From the NCBI RefSeq assembly GCF_000725545.1, contig NZ_KL647056.1, positions 186,001-250,000 on the forward strand: 64,000 nucleotides of DNA, read 5' to 3'. Under the pieces are notes generated by a model. It was not told the DNA's origin, searched no databases, and saw only the letters and a program-made list of their open reading frames with translations. A program made the position numbers and the translations under genes. Below are positions 49,231-59,411 of the stretch, in pieces. The DNA is from Streptomyces exfoliatus (GTDB lineage: Bacteria; Actinomycetota; Actinomycetes; Streptomycetales; Streptomycetaceae). Position 1 is the first letter of the stretch. Every line of letters starts with the position of its first letter.

Positions 49231-51506
49231 GCCCCACCGGACCCATCGACTCCGCCGGCCCCACGGACCCCCAGCGCGGCCCCGTCCCCACCCCTGCCCG
49301 GCCCGAGCCCGGAGCCCTCCAGCCCCTCCTGTCCTCCGACCCGTCCTCGATCGCCGGCTACCGCCTCCTCGGCCGCCTCGGCGCCGGCGGCATGGGCGTC
49401 GTCTATCTGGGCCGTACGGAGAACGGCGAACTCGCCGCCGTCAAGGTCACCCACGCCGACCAGGCCGACCAGCCCGACTTCCGGGCCCGGTTCCGCCGCG
49501 AGGTCGAGGCCGCCCGCCGGGTCTCCAGCCCCTGGGCCGTCCCCGTCACCGGCGCCGACCCGGACGCCCCCGAACCGTGGATGGCCACCGCCTTCGTCGC
49601 GGGCCCCTCCCTCGGCGAGGCCGTCACCGCGCACGGCGCGCTGCCCGAGCGGAGCGTCCGCCTCCTCGGCTGGGCCGTCGCCCGCGCCCTGTCCGCCGTG
49701 CACGCGGCGGGCCTCGTCCACCGGGACGTGAAGCCGGGCAACGTCCTCCTCGCCGTCGACGGGCCACGCCTCATCGACTTCGGCATCGCCCGCGCCACCG
49801 GCGAGACCGCCCTCACCGCCACCGACATGGTCGTCGGCACCCCCGGCTTCCTCGCGCCCGAGCAGGCCGAGGCCCGCACCGACGCCATCGGGCCGCCCGC
49901 CGACGTCTTCGCGCTCGGTTGCCTCCTCGCGTACGCGGCGACCGGCCGCCCGCCCTTCGGCACCGGCGCCGTGGACGCCCTGATGTACCGGACCGTCCAC
50001 GACGAACCCGACCTCACCGGCGTACCCGAAGGGCTGCTCGACCTCGTCAGGGCCTGCCTGGCCAAGGACCCGGCCGCCCGGCCCACCGCCGCGGAGATCG
50101 GAGTCCGGCTCACCGAGGACAGCCCCGCCGGCGGCGCCGACTGGCTGCCCGCCCCCGTCGTCCGGACCATCGCCGAACGCTCCGCCCGGATGCTCGCCCT
50201 CCCCGAGATCGACGCGACCGGGCCGGGCACCGAGCCGACGGAACCGCCGCGGCGCAGCCGTCGCGGCTTCCTGCTCCTCGCCTCCGGGGCCGCCGCCCTC
50301 GCCGTGGGCGGGGGTTCCTTCGCCGCGTGGGCGGGACTCAAGGACGACGAGACCGGCGGCGAGGCGGACGGCAAGAAGCCCGCGCCGCCCCGCACCACCT
50401 GGAAGATCGGCGTCCTCGCCGACCTCTCGGGACCCGCCAAGGAGATCGGCCTCGCCCAGGAGCGCGGCGCGCGCCTCGCCGTCGAGCAGTTCAACGCCCG
50501 TAAGAACAAGCCGTACACGCTGGAACTCGCGGTCTCCGACGACCGGGGCGACCCGGCCACCGCCCTGGAGGCGGCCCGCAGACTCACCACCGACCCGGGC
50601 GTGCTCGCGGTGCTCGGCGCCACCTCCGACGACACCGCCCAGGTCGTGCTGCCCGCCTTCGAGGAGTCCGGTCTCCCGCTGATCACGGTCTCGGCCGGCT
50701 ACAACCTGCTCACCGTCCGGGACGAGGAGAGCCCGCCGAACACCACGGTCCTGCGGGCGATCCCCCACCACCCCTTCGCCGGGATGCACCTGGCCTACGC
50801 CGTCACGCTCCTGTCGGCCATCCGCAGGCCCGGGGTGCTCCAGGAGCGCACCGACGACCAGTACAGCTGGCAGCTCGTCCGGGGTGTCCAATTCGCCTTC
50901 GGGCAGGCCGGCCTCACGCCCCACTTCCGGGTGGTCCCGGCCCGGGTGCGGGAGTACCGCGCGGTCCTCGGCGAGATGATCGACTCCGGGATGGATGCGT
51001 ACGTCCACTGCGGGACCCTGGCCGGCGCCGTCCTCGCGGCCCGCGCACTCGGTGAACTCCGGTTCACGGGGCCCCGGTTCACCGGGCAGCGGGCTTTCGG
51101 GCAGGCGTTCCTGAAGGAGGCGGGCGCCGACGCCGAGGGTTGGTTCTTCGGCGCCCCCGTGCTCGACGCCGTCTCCCGCAAGGAGGCCGCCGGCTTCGTC
51201 GCGGCCCACCGCAAGCGGTTCGGGGCGGCTCCCGCGTACTACACGGGGGAGTCGTACGACGTCGTCACCATGGCCCTGGACGAGCTCGCGCGACGCGCGA
51301 AGGCGGGTGGGGGCCCGGCCCGCAAGGGGCTCTGGCAGGCGCTGCGGAAGCAGAAGTACACCGGTGTCATGGGTGGTTACACCTTCGACGAGAGCGGTGA
51401 CCTCACGAACGGCGGGACCTTCGTGCACGCGGTGCAGAACGGCGCCTACAAGGTGATCGGGCCCGCCCCCGTCGTCCCGGCGGACAAGGGGAAGCGGAAG
51501 GCCTGA
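49227..51506 (+). CDS. Ser/Thr protein kinase fused to extracytoplasmic branched-chain-amino-acid-type solute-binding domain (copy 1)
   Basis: The product is 759 aa from ATG 49227. The kinase domain (about residues 42-315) has GRLGAGGMGVVYLG, Lys73 in AAVKVTHA, the HRDVKPGN loop (Asp167), DFGIAR (Asp184) and GTPGFLAPEQA, all consistent with activity. One membrane helix follows a twin-arginine-like RRSRRGFLLL (about 346-370). The outer part (about 390-750) is a type I periplasmic-binding fold: KIGVLADLSGPAKEIGLAQERGARLAVEQFNARK and LAVLGATSDDTAQVVLPAFEESGLPLITVSA. A ligand-sensing kinase is the natural reading; the ligand is unknown. A second paralogous gene follows 2 nt later. Confidence 0.9.
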   Translation: MSPTGPIDSAGPTDPQRGPVPTPARPEPGALQPLLSSDPSSIAGYRLLGRLGAGGMGVVYLGRTENGELAAVKVTHADQADQPDFRARFRREVEAARRVSSPWAVPVTGADPDAPEPWMATAFVAGPSLGEAVTAHGALPERSVRLLGWAVARALSAVHAAGLVHRDVKPGNVLLAVDGPRLIDFGIARATGETALTATDMVVGTPGFLAPEQAEARTDAIGPPADVFALGCLLAYAATGRPPFGTGAVDALMYRTVHDEPDLTGVPEGLLDLVRACLAKDPAARPTAAEIGVRLTEDSPAGGADWLPAPVVRTIAERSARMLALPEIDATGPGTEPTEPPRRSRRGFLLLASGAAALAVGGGSFAAWAGLKDDETGGEADGKKPAPPRTTWKIGVLADLSGPAKEIGLAQERGARLAVEQFNARKNKPYTLELAVSDDRGDPATALEAARRLTTDPGVLAVLGATSDDTAQVVLPAFEESGLPLITVSAGYNLLTVRDEESPPNTTVLRAIPHHPFAGMHLAYAVTLLSAIRRPGVLQERTDDQYSWQLVRGVQFAFGQAGLTPHFRVVPARVREYRAVLGEMIDSGMDAYVHCGTLAGAVLAARALGELRFTGPRFTGQRAFGQAFLKEAGADAEGWFFGAPVLDAVSRKEAAGFVAAHRKRFGAAPAYYTGESYDVVTMALDELARRAKAGGGPARKGLWQALRKQKYTGVMGGYTFDESGDLTNGGTFVHAVQNGAYKVIGPAPVVPADKGKRKA

Positions 51507-51508
51507 CC

Positions 51509-53719
51509 GTGCAGCCACTCCGTAAGGCCGACCAGTCCTCGATCGCGGGCCACCGGCTCCTCGGCCGGCTCGGCGCCGGCGGCATGGGCGTGGTGTACCT
51601 CGCCCGGTCCGGCGGCGGCGCGCTCGTCGCGCTCAAGGTGATCCGGGCCGAGCACGCCGCCGACCCCGGATTCCGGGAGCGGTTCCGTCGCGAGGCCCGT
51701 GCCGCCGAGCGGATCACGGGCCGCTGGGTCGTCCGCGTCCTCGGCGCCGACCCGGAGGCGCGGGAGCCGTGGCTGGCGACCGAGTACGTGCCGGGGCCCT
51801 CCCTCGCCGAGGCCGTCGCCGTGCACGGCGCCCTGCCCGAGCCGACCGTACGGGCCCTGGGCGCCCGGCTCGCGTCCGCGCTCGGCGACATGCACGCGGC
51901 AGGGCTCGTCCACCGGGACGTCAAGCCCGGCAACGTCCTCCTCGCCCTCGACGGGCCCCGGCTGATCGACTTCGGCATCGCGCGGACCGCCGGGGCGACC
52001 GCACTGACCGCCACCGACGCGATGATCGGCACCCCCGGCTTCCTCGCTCCCGAACAGGCCCGGGTCGGCGGGGCCGGTGAGGTCGGCCCGCCGAGCGACG
52101 TGTTCTCGCTCGGGTGCGTCCTCGCGTACGCGCTGACCGGTGAGCGCCCGTTCGGTACGGGTGGGGTGGCCGCCGTCGTCTACCGCACCGTCCATGAGGA
52201 GCCCGACCTCGCCGCCGTACCGGACACACTCCTGCCGCTGGTCACGGCCTGTCTGGCCAAGGATCCGGCGGCCCGGCCGACGGCGGCGCGGGTGCGGGCC
52301 GCCCTGGGGGAGGCCGAGGGGCCGGCCGGGGACTGGCTGCCGCCCGGCCTGCCCGCCCTGATCGCCCGGCGCTCCTCGCGGGTCCTTGACCTGCCGGTCG
52401 CCGAGCCGACGGTGCTCGTGAACTCCGAAGCGCCGCAAGGCCTTTCGCGGCGCAGGCTCCTGATGGGCGGCTCCGCGGCGGCCCTGGCGGGTGCGGGAGG
52501 CCTGACCGCCTGGCTCCTGAGCCGCGGACCGGCGGAGACGGGCGTGGGCACGATCGGCGGCATGGGCGGCACCGGGGCGCCGCTCTCCACGTACACCCTC
52601 GGTCTGCTCACCGACCTCAGCGGCCCTTCAAGGACCGACGGCCGGGCCCAGGAGCGCGGCGTCCGGGTGGCCGTGGAGGCCTTCAACGCCCGGCAGGGCC
52701 GCCCCTTCGACCTGGCCCTCCGGGTCACGGACGACGGAGGGGACGCCCGGCGCGCCGAGGCGGCTGCCCGCACCCTCCTCAAGGACGAGAGCCTGATCGG
52801 CGTCCTCGGCCCGACGACCGCCCCGACCGCCCACGCCGCGGTGGCCGAACTGCTCGACCGGTCGGTTCCGCTGGTCAGCGTCCTCGCCTCGATCCCGACG
52901 GGTGACACGGTCAAGGGCCAGACCAGCAGGCGGACCTATTTCGAGGCGCGGGCCTCCCCCGACGTGATGATCGTGCCCTTCGCACGCTACCTCTCCGAGC
53001 GGCAGGCCGTCCGGACCGCCGTCGTGGAGGACCGGGCCGCCGGCCGGTACAGCTGGTTCGCCGTCAAGAGCCTGAAGGACAGCCCGCCTTCGCAGGCCCA
53101 GGGCGGGGTGGTGACCTCGCACCCCGTCGAAGCGGACAGCCAGGACTTCGCGGCCGCCGTGCGGGCGGCTCTCGCAACCGGCCCGCAGGGCGTGATGTAC
53201 GCGGGAGACTCGCCGCGCAGGGCGGCGCTGTGCGCCCGTGCCCTGCGCGAGCAGGGGTACGAGGGGCCCTGCGGCAGCGTCGAACGCGTCCTGGAGCCGG
53301 AGTTCCTCCGCCTCGCGGGGCCGGCGTGCGAGGGCTGGTACTTCGGCACGGGATACGTCGACCCTGACGGGATCCCGGCGGCGAAGGCCTTCGCCGCCGC
53401 GTACCGCAAGCGCTGGGGACTGACCGGTGCGACGCCCGTCGACCGCTACGCCACGGAGGCCTACGACGTCGTCAACTGGCTCGCGGAGGCGCTGAGTACG
53501 GCAGTCCTGGAGCACGCGGAGTCGAAGGCCTCCGCCGTCGCGAACACGCTGACGAGGGCCGCCCACGAGGGGCTGGCCAAGATGTACTCCGCCCGGGGCA
53601 AGGACAACAAGGTCGAGAGTCTCTCTGCGCTCTTCCTCTGGCAGGTGAGGGGCGGCAGGCCCGTCTTCCTCGGGAAGTACGACGAGGCGGCGCGGAAGGC
53701 GGCGCAGGACGGCACATGA
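51509..53719 (+). CDS. Ser/Thr protein kinase fused to extracytoplasmic solute-binding domain (copy 2)
   Basis: The product is 736 aa from GTG 51509, 2 nt after the first copy. Kinase landmarks are GRLGAGGMGVVYLA, Lys43 in ALKVIRAE, HRDVKPGN (Asp137), DFGIAR (Asp154) and GTPGFLAPEQA. The membrane helix (about 313-333) follows SRRRLLMGG. The outer type I binding domain starts YTLGLLTDLSGPSRTDGRAQERGVRVAVEAFNARQ. Sequence is clearly paralogous to copy 1, strongest in the kinase and the first part of the binding domain, so this is a tandem duplication with diverged ligand pockets. A terminator follows. Confidence 0.9.
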   Translation: MQPLRKADQSSIAGHRLLGRLGAGGMGVVYLARSGGGALVALKVIRAEHAADPGFRERFRREARAAERITGRWVVRVLGADPEAREPWLATEYVPGPSLAEAVAVHGALPEPTVRALGARLASALGDMHAAGLVHRDVKPGNVLLALDGPRLIDFGIARTAGATALTATDAMIGTPGFLAPEQARVGGAGEVGPPSDVFSLGCVLAYALTGERPFGTGGVAAVVYRTVHEEPDLAAVPDTLLPLVTACLAKDPAARPTAARVRAALGEAEGPAGDWLPPGLPALIARRSSRVLDLPVAEPTVLVNSEAPQGLSRRRLLMGGSAAALAGAGGLTAWLLSRGPAETGVGTIGGMGGTGAPLSTYTLGLLTDLSGPSRTDGRAQERGVRVAVEAFNARQGRPFDLALRVTDDGGDARRAEAAARTLLKDESLIGVLGPTTAPTAHAAVAELLDRSVPLVSVLASIPTGDTVKGQTSRRTYFEARASPDVMIVPFARYLSERQAVRTAVVEDRAAGRYSWFAVKSLKDSPPSQAQGGVVTSHPVEADSQDFAAAVRAALATGPQGVMYAGDSPRRAALCARALREQGYEGPCGSVERVLEPEFLRLAGPACEGWYFGTGYVDPDGIPAAKAFAAAYRKRWGLTGATPVDRYATEAYDVVNWLAEALSTAVLEHAESKASAVANTLTRAAHEGLAKMYSARGKDNKVESLSALFLWQVRGGRPVFLGKYDEAARKAAQDGT

Positions 53720-53720
53720 G

Positions 53721-53756
53721 GGGGCCCGGTCCGTAAGGGTCTACGGACCGGGCCCC
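53721..53756. terminator. Strong bidirectional hairpin after kinase/solute-binding genes
   Basis: GGGGCCCGGTCCGTA (53721-53735) pairs perfectly with TACGGACCGGGCCCC (53742-53756), loop AGGGTC. It separates the kinase genes from convergent korB. Confidence 0.92.
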
Positions 53757-53771
53757 TCGTACGCGCGCGTG

Positions 53772-54816
<1,045 letters not shown>

Positions 54817-54824
<8 letters not shown>

Positions 54825-56754
54825 CGATGGCCTCCTTGAGGGCGGCGGCGAGCTGCTCGGCCTTGAACGGCATGCCGTTGACCTGGGTGTGGCTCCGGGC
54901 GTCGACGAGGTACTTCGCCCGGACGAGGGTGGCGAGCTGGCCGAGGTTCATCTCGGGGATGACGACCTTCTCGTACCGCTTCAGCACCTCGCCGAGGTTC
55001 TTCGGGAAGGGGTTGAGGTGGCGCAGGTGGGTCTGGGCGATGGGCTTGCCCGCGACCCTGAGGCGGCGGACGGCCGCGGTGATCGGCCCGTAGGTGGAGC
55101 CCCAGCCGAGGACCAGGGTGTCGGCGCCGTCCGGGTCGTCGACCTCGATGTCGGGGACGTCGATGCCGTCGATCTTTGCCTGCCGGGTGCGGACCATGAA
55201 CTCGTGGTTGGCGGGGTCGTACGAGATGTTGCCGGTGCCGTCCTGCTTCTCGATGCCGCCGATGCGGTGTTCGAGGCCGGGTGTGCCGGGTACGGCCCAC
55301 GGGCGGGCCAGGGTCTCGGGGTCGCGCTTGTACGGCCAGAAGACCTCGGTGCCGTCGTCGAGCGTGTGGTTCGGGCCGGTGGCGAACAGGGTCCGCAGGT
55401 CGGGGAGGTCCCCGACATCGGGGACGCGCCAGGGCTCGGAGCCGTTGGCGAGGTAGCCGTCGGACAGCAGGAAGACCGGCGTGCGGTAGGTGAGGGCGAT
55501 CCGGGCCGCCTCGACGGCCGCGTCGAAGCAGTCGGCGGGCGTCCTGGGGGCGACGACCGGCACCGGCGCCTCGCCGTTGCGGCCGTACATGGCCTGGAGG
55601 AGGTCGGCCTGCTCGGTCTTGGTGGGCAGGCCGGTCGACGGGCCGCCCCGCTGGATGTCGACGATGAGGAGCGGCAGCTCCAGGGAGACCGCGAGCCCGA
55701 TCGTCTCCGACTTCAGCGCCACGCCGGGGCCGGAGGTGGTGGTCACGGCGAGCGAGCCGCCGAAGGCCGCGCCGAGCGCGGCGCCGATGCCCGCGATCTC
55801 GTCCTCGGCCTGGAAGGTGCGCACGCCGAAGTTCTTGTGCTTGGACAGCTCGTGGAGGATGTCCGATGCCGGGGTGATGGGGTACGAGCCGAGGTAGAGC
55901 GGCAGGTCGGCCTGCCGGCCCGCGGCGATCAGCCCGTACGAGAGGGCGAGGTTCCCCGAGATGTTCCGGTAGGTGCCGGCGGGGAAGGCGCGGGTCGCCG
56001 GGGCGACCTCGTAGGAGACGGCGAAGTCCTCGGTGGTCTCGCCGAAGTTCCAGCCGGCCCGGAAGGCGGCCACGTTGGCCTCGGCGATCTGCGGCTTCTT
56101 CGCGAACTTCTGGCGCAGGAAGTTCTCGGTGCCCTCGGTCGGCCGGTGGTACATCCAGGAGAGCAGTCCGAGCGCGAACATGTTCTTGGAGCGCTCGGCC
56201 TCCTTCCGGGACAGGCCGAAGTCCTTCAGGGCCTCCACGGTGAGCGTGGTGAGCGGCACCGGGTGGACCCGGTAGCCGTCCAGCGAGCCGTCCTCCAGGG
56301 GGGACGTCTCGTAGCCGACCTTGGCCATGGCGCGCTTGGCGAACTCGTCGGTGTTCACGATGATCTCGCCACCGCGCGGCACGTCCCCGATGTTCGCCTT
56401 GAGGGCGGCGGGGTTCATCGCGACCAGCACGTTCGGGGCGTCACCGGGGGTCAGGATGTCGTGGTCGGCGAAGTGCAGCTGGAAGGAGGAGACGCCGGGC
56501 AGGGTTCCGGCGGGTGCCCGGATCTCGGCCGGGAAGTTCGGCAGCGTCGAGAGGTCGTTCCCGAAGGACGCCGTCTCCGAGGTGAACCGGTCACCTGTCA
56601 GCTGCATGCCGTCACCGGAGTCACCCGCGAAGCGGATGATCACCCGGTCGAGCCGGCGTACTTCCTTCTCTGTACCGTGGTGCGGCTTGGCCGGGGCGCT
56701 GCGCTGCTCCCCGAGCAGGGCCTCACCGGCCTCGCTACTGACCTGGCTGGTCAC
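54817..56754 (-). CDS. korA: KorA, 2-oxoacid:ferredoxin oxidoreductase fused gamma-alpha subunit
   Basis: The product is 645 aa. GTG 56754 has GGGAGG about 9 nt upstream; an upstream ATG at 56778 lacks one. The N-terminal gamma domain (about residues 30-220) begins VIIRFAGDSGDGMQLTGDRF, and the alpha domain follows from about 250 with GRQADLPLYLGSYPITPASDILHELSKH and LAVTTTSGPGVALKSETIGLAVSLELPLLIVDIQRGGPSTGLPTK. This fused form is typical of actinobacterial KorA. It reduces ferredoxin during 2-oxoglutarate oxidation, an alternative to the dehydrogenase complex. The genes lie between sensor genes and the kinase cluster. Confidence 0.95.
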
Positions 56755-57031
56755 TGAACTGGACCTCCCTCGCGGCAAGGGGACTCTCCGCCGAAGGCGG
56801 GAGAAGGCTCGGGCTGCGGTCGGCCGATCACCGTCCGTCCCGTGCCCACCCTACGACGGTAAGGGGGGCCCTCCCGGGACTTCTCACATTGTGGACCTCT
56901 TTTTGAGACGCCCTCTTGCCCTGAATTGTCACGTTCTGTCGCCGCCCGGATTTCCGGAATGCCGGATTCCGTCCCCTCCGGGGGCTCGGGGCCCCCGGGG
57001 CGTCGACAGCCGGCCTTCCGTCCTCCAGGTC

Positions 57032-57050
57032 ATCTGACAGGGTGTCAGAT
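57032..57050 (-). terminator. Short hairpin after the response regulator gene
   Basis: ATCTGACA pairs with TGTCAGAT across a GGG loop, 3 nt beyond the response-regulator stop. The stem is only 8 bp, so strength as a terminator is uncertain. Confidence 0.55.
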
Positions 57051-57052
57051 CA

Positions 57053-57733
57053 TCAGGACTTCAGATACGTCAACACTGCGAGTACCCGGCGATGATCGCC
57101 GTCACTCGGCGAGAGCCCCAGCTTCAGGAAGATGTTGCTGATGTGCTTCTCCACCGCGCCGTCGCTCACGACCAGCGCTTTCGCGATCGCCGAGTTCGTC
57201 CGGCCCTCCGCCATCAGGCCCAGGACCTCCCGCTCGCGCGGAGTGAGGTTCGCCAGCACGTCCTGCTGACGGCTCCGGCCCAGCAGCTGCTGCACGACCT
57301 CCGGATCCAGCGCCGTACCGCCGCCGGCGACGCGTACGACCGCGTCCACGAACTCACGGACCTCCGCCACCCGGTCCTTCAGCAGATATCCCACACCCCG
57401 GCTGGAACCGGCCAGGAGTTCGGTGGCGTACTGCTCCTCCACATACTGCGAAAGGACCAGCACGCCGAGCCCCGGATACTCCTTGCGCAGCCGCACCGCC
57501 GCCCGCACGCCCTCGTCCGTGTGCGTGGGCGGCATCCGTACGTCCGCGACCACGACGTCCGGCAGCGCCCCCTGGCCCGCGAGCCCGGCGACGGTCTCGA
57601 CGAGCGCCTCGCCGTCCCCGACGCCGGCCACGACGTCGTGCCCCAGATCGGTCAGGAGCCGGGTCAGTCCCTCCCTGAGCAGCACGGAATCCTCGGCGAT
57701 GACCACCCGAACCCGCTCCGCCACGCCTTGCAC
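57053..57733 (-). CDS. LuxR/NarL-family response regulator
   Basis: The product is 226 aa from GTG 57733 (GTG 57724 is an alternative). The receiver domain has the acidic pair in VVIAEDSVLLREGLTRLL, the phosphorylated Asp in PDVVVADVRMPPTHTDEG and the Lys in GYLLKDRV. The C-terminal LuxR helix-turn-helix is LTPREREVLGLMAEGRTNSAIAKALVVSDGAVEKHISNIFLKLGL. It sits just downstream of two histidine kinases and is their likely shared partner. Confidence 0.95.
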   Translation of the reverse strand: MQGVAERVRVVIAEDSVLLREGLTRLLTDLGHDVVAGVGDGEALVETVAGLAGQGALPDVVVADVRMPPTHTDEGVRAAVRLRKEYPGLGVLVLSQYVEEQYATELLAGSSRGVGYLLKDRVAEVREFVDAVVRVAGGGTALDPEVVQQLLGRSRQQDVLANLTPREREVLGLMAEGRTNSAIAKALVVSDGAVEKHISNIFLKLGLSPSDGDHRRVLAVLTYLKS

Positions 57734-57858
57734 AACCAGCCCCCATGTCCCGGTCCACCGATACGGCCTTCAGCATCGCAGGCCGACGCCCCGGGCGTGA
57801 GGACCCGTGCAGATTGCCCGGGGCGGCGGCCCCACGCTCCACCCCGTGCTCCCGCGGG

Positions 57859-59145
57859 CTACGCCCGCCACGGCAGCTCCGCCGTGACCGTCGTCGGCCC
57901 GCCCGCGGGCGAATCCACCGCGAGCACCCCGTCGACCGCCCCCACCCGCTCCGTCAGGCCCGCCAGGCTCCGGCCCGCGAGGGACTCCGCCCCGCCGACC
58001 CCGTCATCCCTGACCTGCACCATCAGCCGGTCGCCCGCCCGCCACACGTCCACCCAGGCGCGCCGGGCCCCCGCGTGCTCCGTGACGTTCCGCAGCAGCT
58101 CCGAGACCGTGAAGTACGCGATACCCTCGATCGCCGGCAGCGGCCGGGCCGGCAGGTCCACATCCACCGACACCGGGACCGCGCACCGCGAGGCCACCGC
58201 GGAGAGCGCCGCGTCGAGACCGCGGTCGGTCAGGACCGCCGGGTGGATGCCCCGGGCGAGGTCCCGCAGCTCCCGGAGCGCGAGCTTCACCTCGCCGTGG
58301 GCCTCGTCGACCAGGACCGCCGCCGCCTGCGGGTCCGCCGCGAGCTTCTCCTTCGCGAGCCCCAGGTCCATGGCGAGCGCGGCGAGCCGGGCCTGGGCGC
58401 CGTCGTGCAGGGCCCGCTCGATGCGGCGCAGGTCCGCGGCGGCGGTGTCCACGACGACACCCCGGTCCGACTCCAGCTCGGTCACCCGCGTGGCCAGCCG
58501 GGACGGGCCGAGCAGCCCCGAGACGAGGACCCGGTCGACGGCGACGAGACCGCGCAGCAGCCACGGCCCGACCATCACGAGCAGCAGCCCGACGGCGCTG
58601 GTCACGGCGATCTCGAAGGGGGAGTCGAGATAGAGGTCGTGGGAACCGTCGCCGTACAGCTGCATGCCGTCCTGCCCCAGGTACGCGGGGAACACCCACT
58701 GCCACAGCGGATACAGGAAGAGGCCCCAGCCCGTCGCCCAGAACGTCACCGTCACCGTGAACGAGAACACCGCCCACGGCATGTGCACGACCGCGTACAG
58801 CAGGTGCCGCCACGCCGCCCCGCTCTTCAGCATGGCCCCCATCCACGAGAACGCCCCGCCGGTCCGGCCCCGCACGGGCTCGGGCGGCCGGACGTCGAGC
58901 CCGAGCAGCCCGCGCGCCCTGGCCCGCTCGACGGCCCCGAAGCCCCGGCACATCGCGAGGGCCCCGGCCAGGATCGGCACACCGAGGAAGGTGATGAGCA
59001 GCCCGACGCCGGCCGAGACGAAGGAGACGGAGAGCGCGAACCAGAGGACGCCGAGCGGGAGCCCGATCAGCACGTAGAGCAGGGCACGCCAGGTGCGGGC
59101 CTCGAACGGCGCGCGGATCGCGGCGGGGAGTCGGTGGGAGGCCAT
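57859..59145 (-). CDS. Sensor histidine kinase, HisKA_3 type (copy 1)
   Basis: The product is 428 aa from ATG 59145. Four or five membrane helices occupy the first 200 residues (for example YVLIGLPLGVLWFALSVSFVSAGVGLLITFLGVPIL), part of a PspC/sensor-type domain. The HisKA_3 phosphoacceptor is His in RRIERALHDGAQARLAALAMDLGLAKEKL. The ATPase end is FTVSELLRNVTEHAGARRAWVD and LTERVGAVDGVLAVDSPAGGPTTVTAELPW. It is closely related to the second kinase, 260 bp upstream, and 125 bp before the response regulator. Confidence 0.93.
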   Translation of the reverse strand: MASHRLPAAIRAPFEARTWRALLYVLIGLPLGVLWFALSVSFVSAGVGLLITFLGVPILAGALAMCRGFGAVERARARGLLGLDVRPPEPVRGRTGGAFSWMGAMLKSGAAWRHLLYAVVHMPWAVFSFTVTVTFWATGWGLFLYPLWQWVFPAYLGQDGMQLYGDGSHDLYLDSPFEIAVTSAVGLLLVMVGPWLLRGLVAVDRVLVSGLLGPSRLATRVTELESDRGVVVDTAAADLRRIERALHDGAQARLAALAMDLGLAKEKLAADPQAAAVLVDEAHGEVKLALRELRDLARGIHPAVLTDRGLDAALSAVASRCAVPVSVDVDLPARPLPAIEGIAYFTVSELLRNVTEHAGARRAWVDVWRAGDRLMVQVRDDGVGGAESLAGRSLAGLTERVGAVDGVLAVDSPAGGPTTVTAELPWRA

Positions 59146-59270
59146 CGCGGGGGTCCTTCTCTACGAGTCGTACGAGGGAGAGGGGAGCGGTCGGTACGTG
59201 TCCCAGGCTTCCGTGCGGCGGCCCGCCGGACCATGAGGTGAGTCGGCGTCTACGGGCGGGGGTTTTCCCT

Positions 59271-59411
59271 ACCTGCGGTCACAGGCAGGCCCAACCTGCG
59301 GCCGCGTGCCTGGTCGCACCTGGGGTCACAGGCAGGCCGAACCTGCGGCCGCGTGCCTGGGCGCACCCGCGGTCACAGGCCGGCAGACCCGGCCTCACCC
59401 GCGTTCACACG
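59271..59411. repeat. 47-bp tandem direct repeat between the two histidine kinase genes
   Basis: Units at 59271-59317 and 59318-59364 are nearly identical (both have a GGTCACAGGCAGGCC core and AACCTGCGGCCGCGTGCCTGG). A third, diverged partial unit starts at 59365 and reaches the end of the upstream kinase gene. Each unit contains complementary CCTGC/GCAGG stretches able to fold. Confidence 0.85.

Noticed and set aside
56755..57052. Rex-like site (CACATTGTG) in the korA-response regulator gap
   Set aside because: The palindrome is too short and its spacing does not match the Rex consensus; otherwise I see no convincing element in this 298-bp gap.
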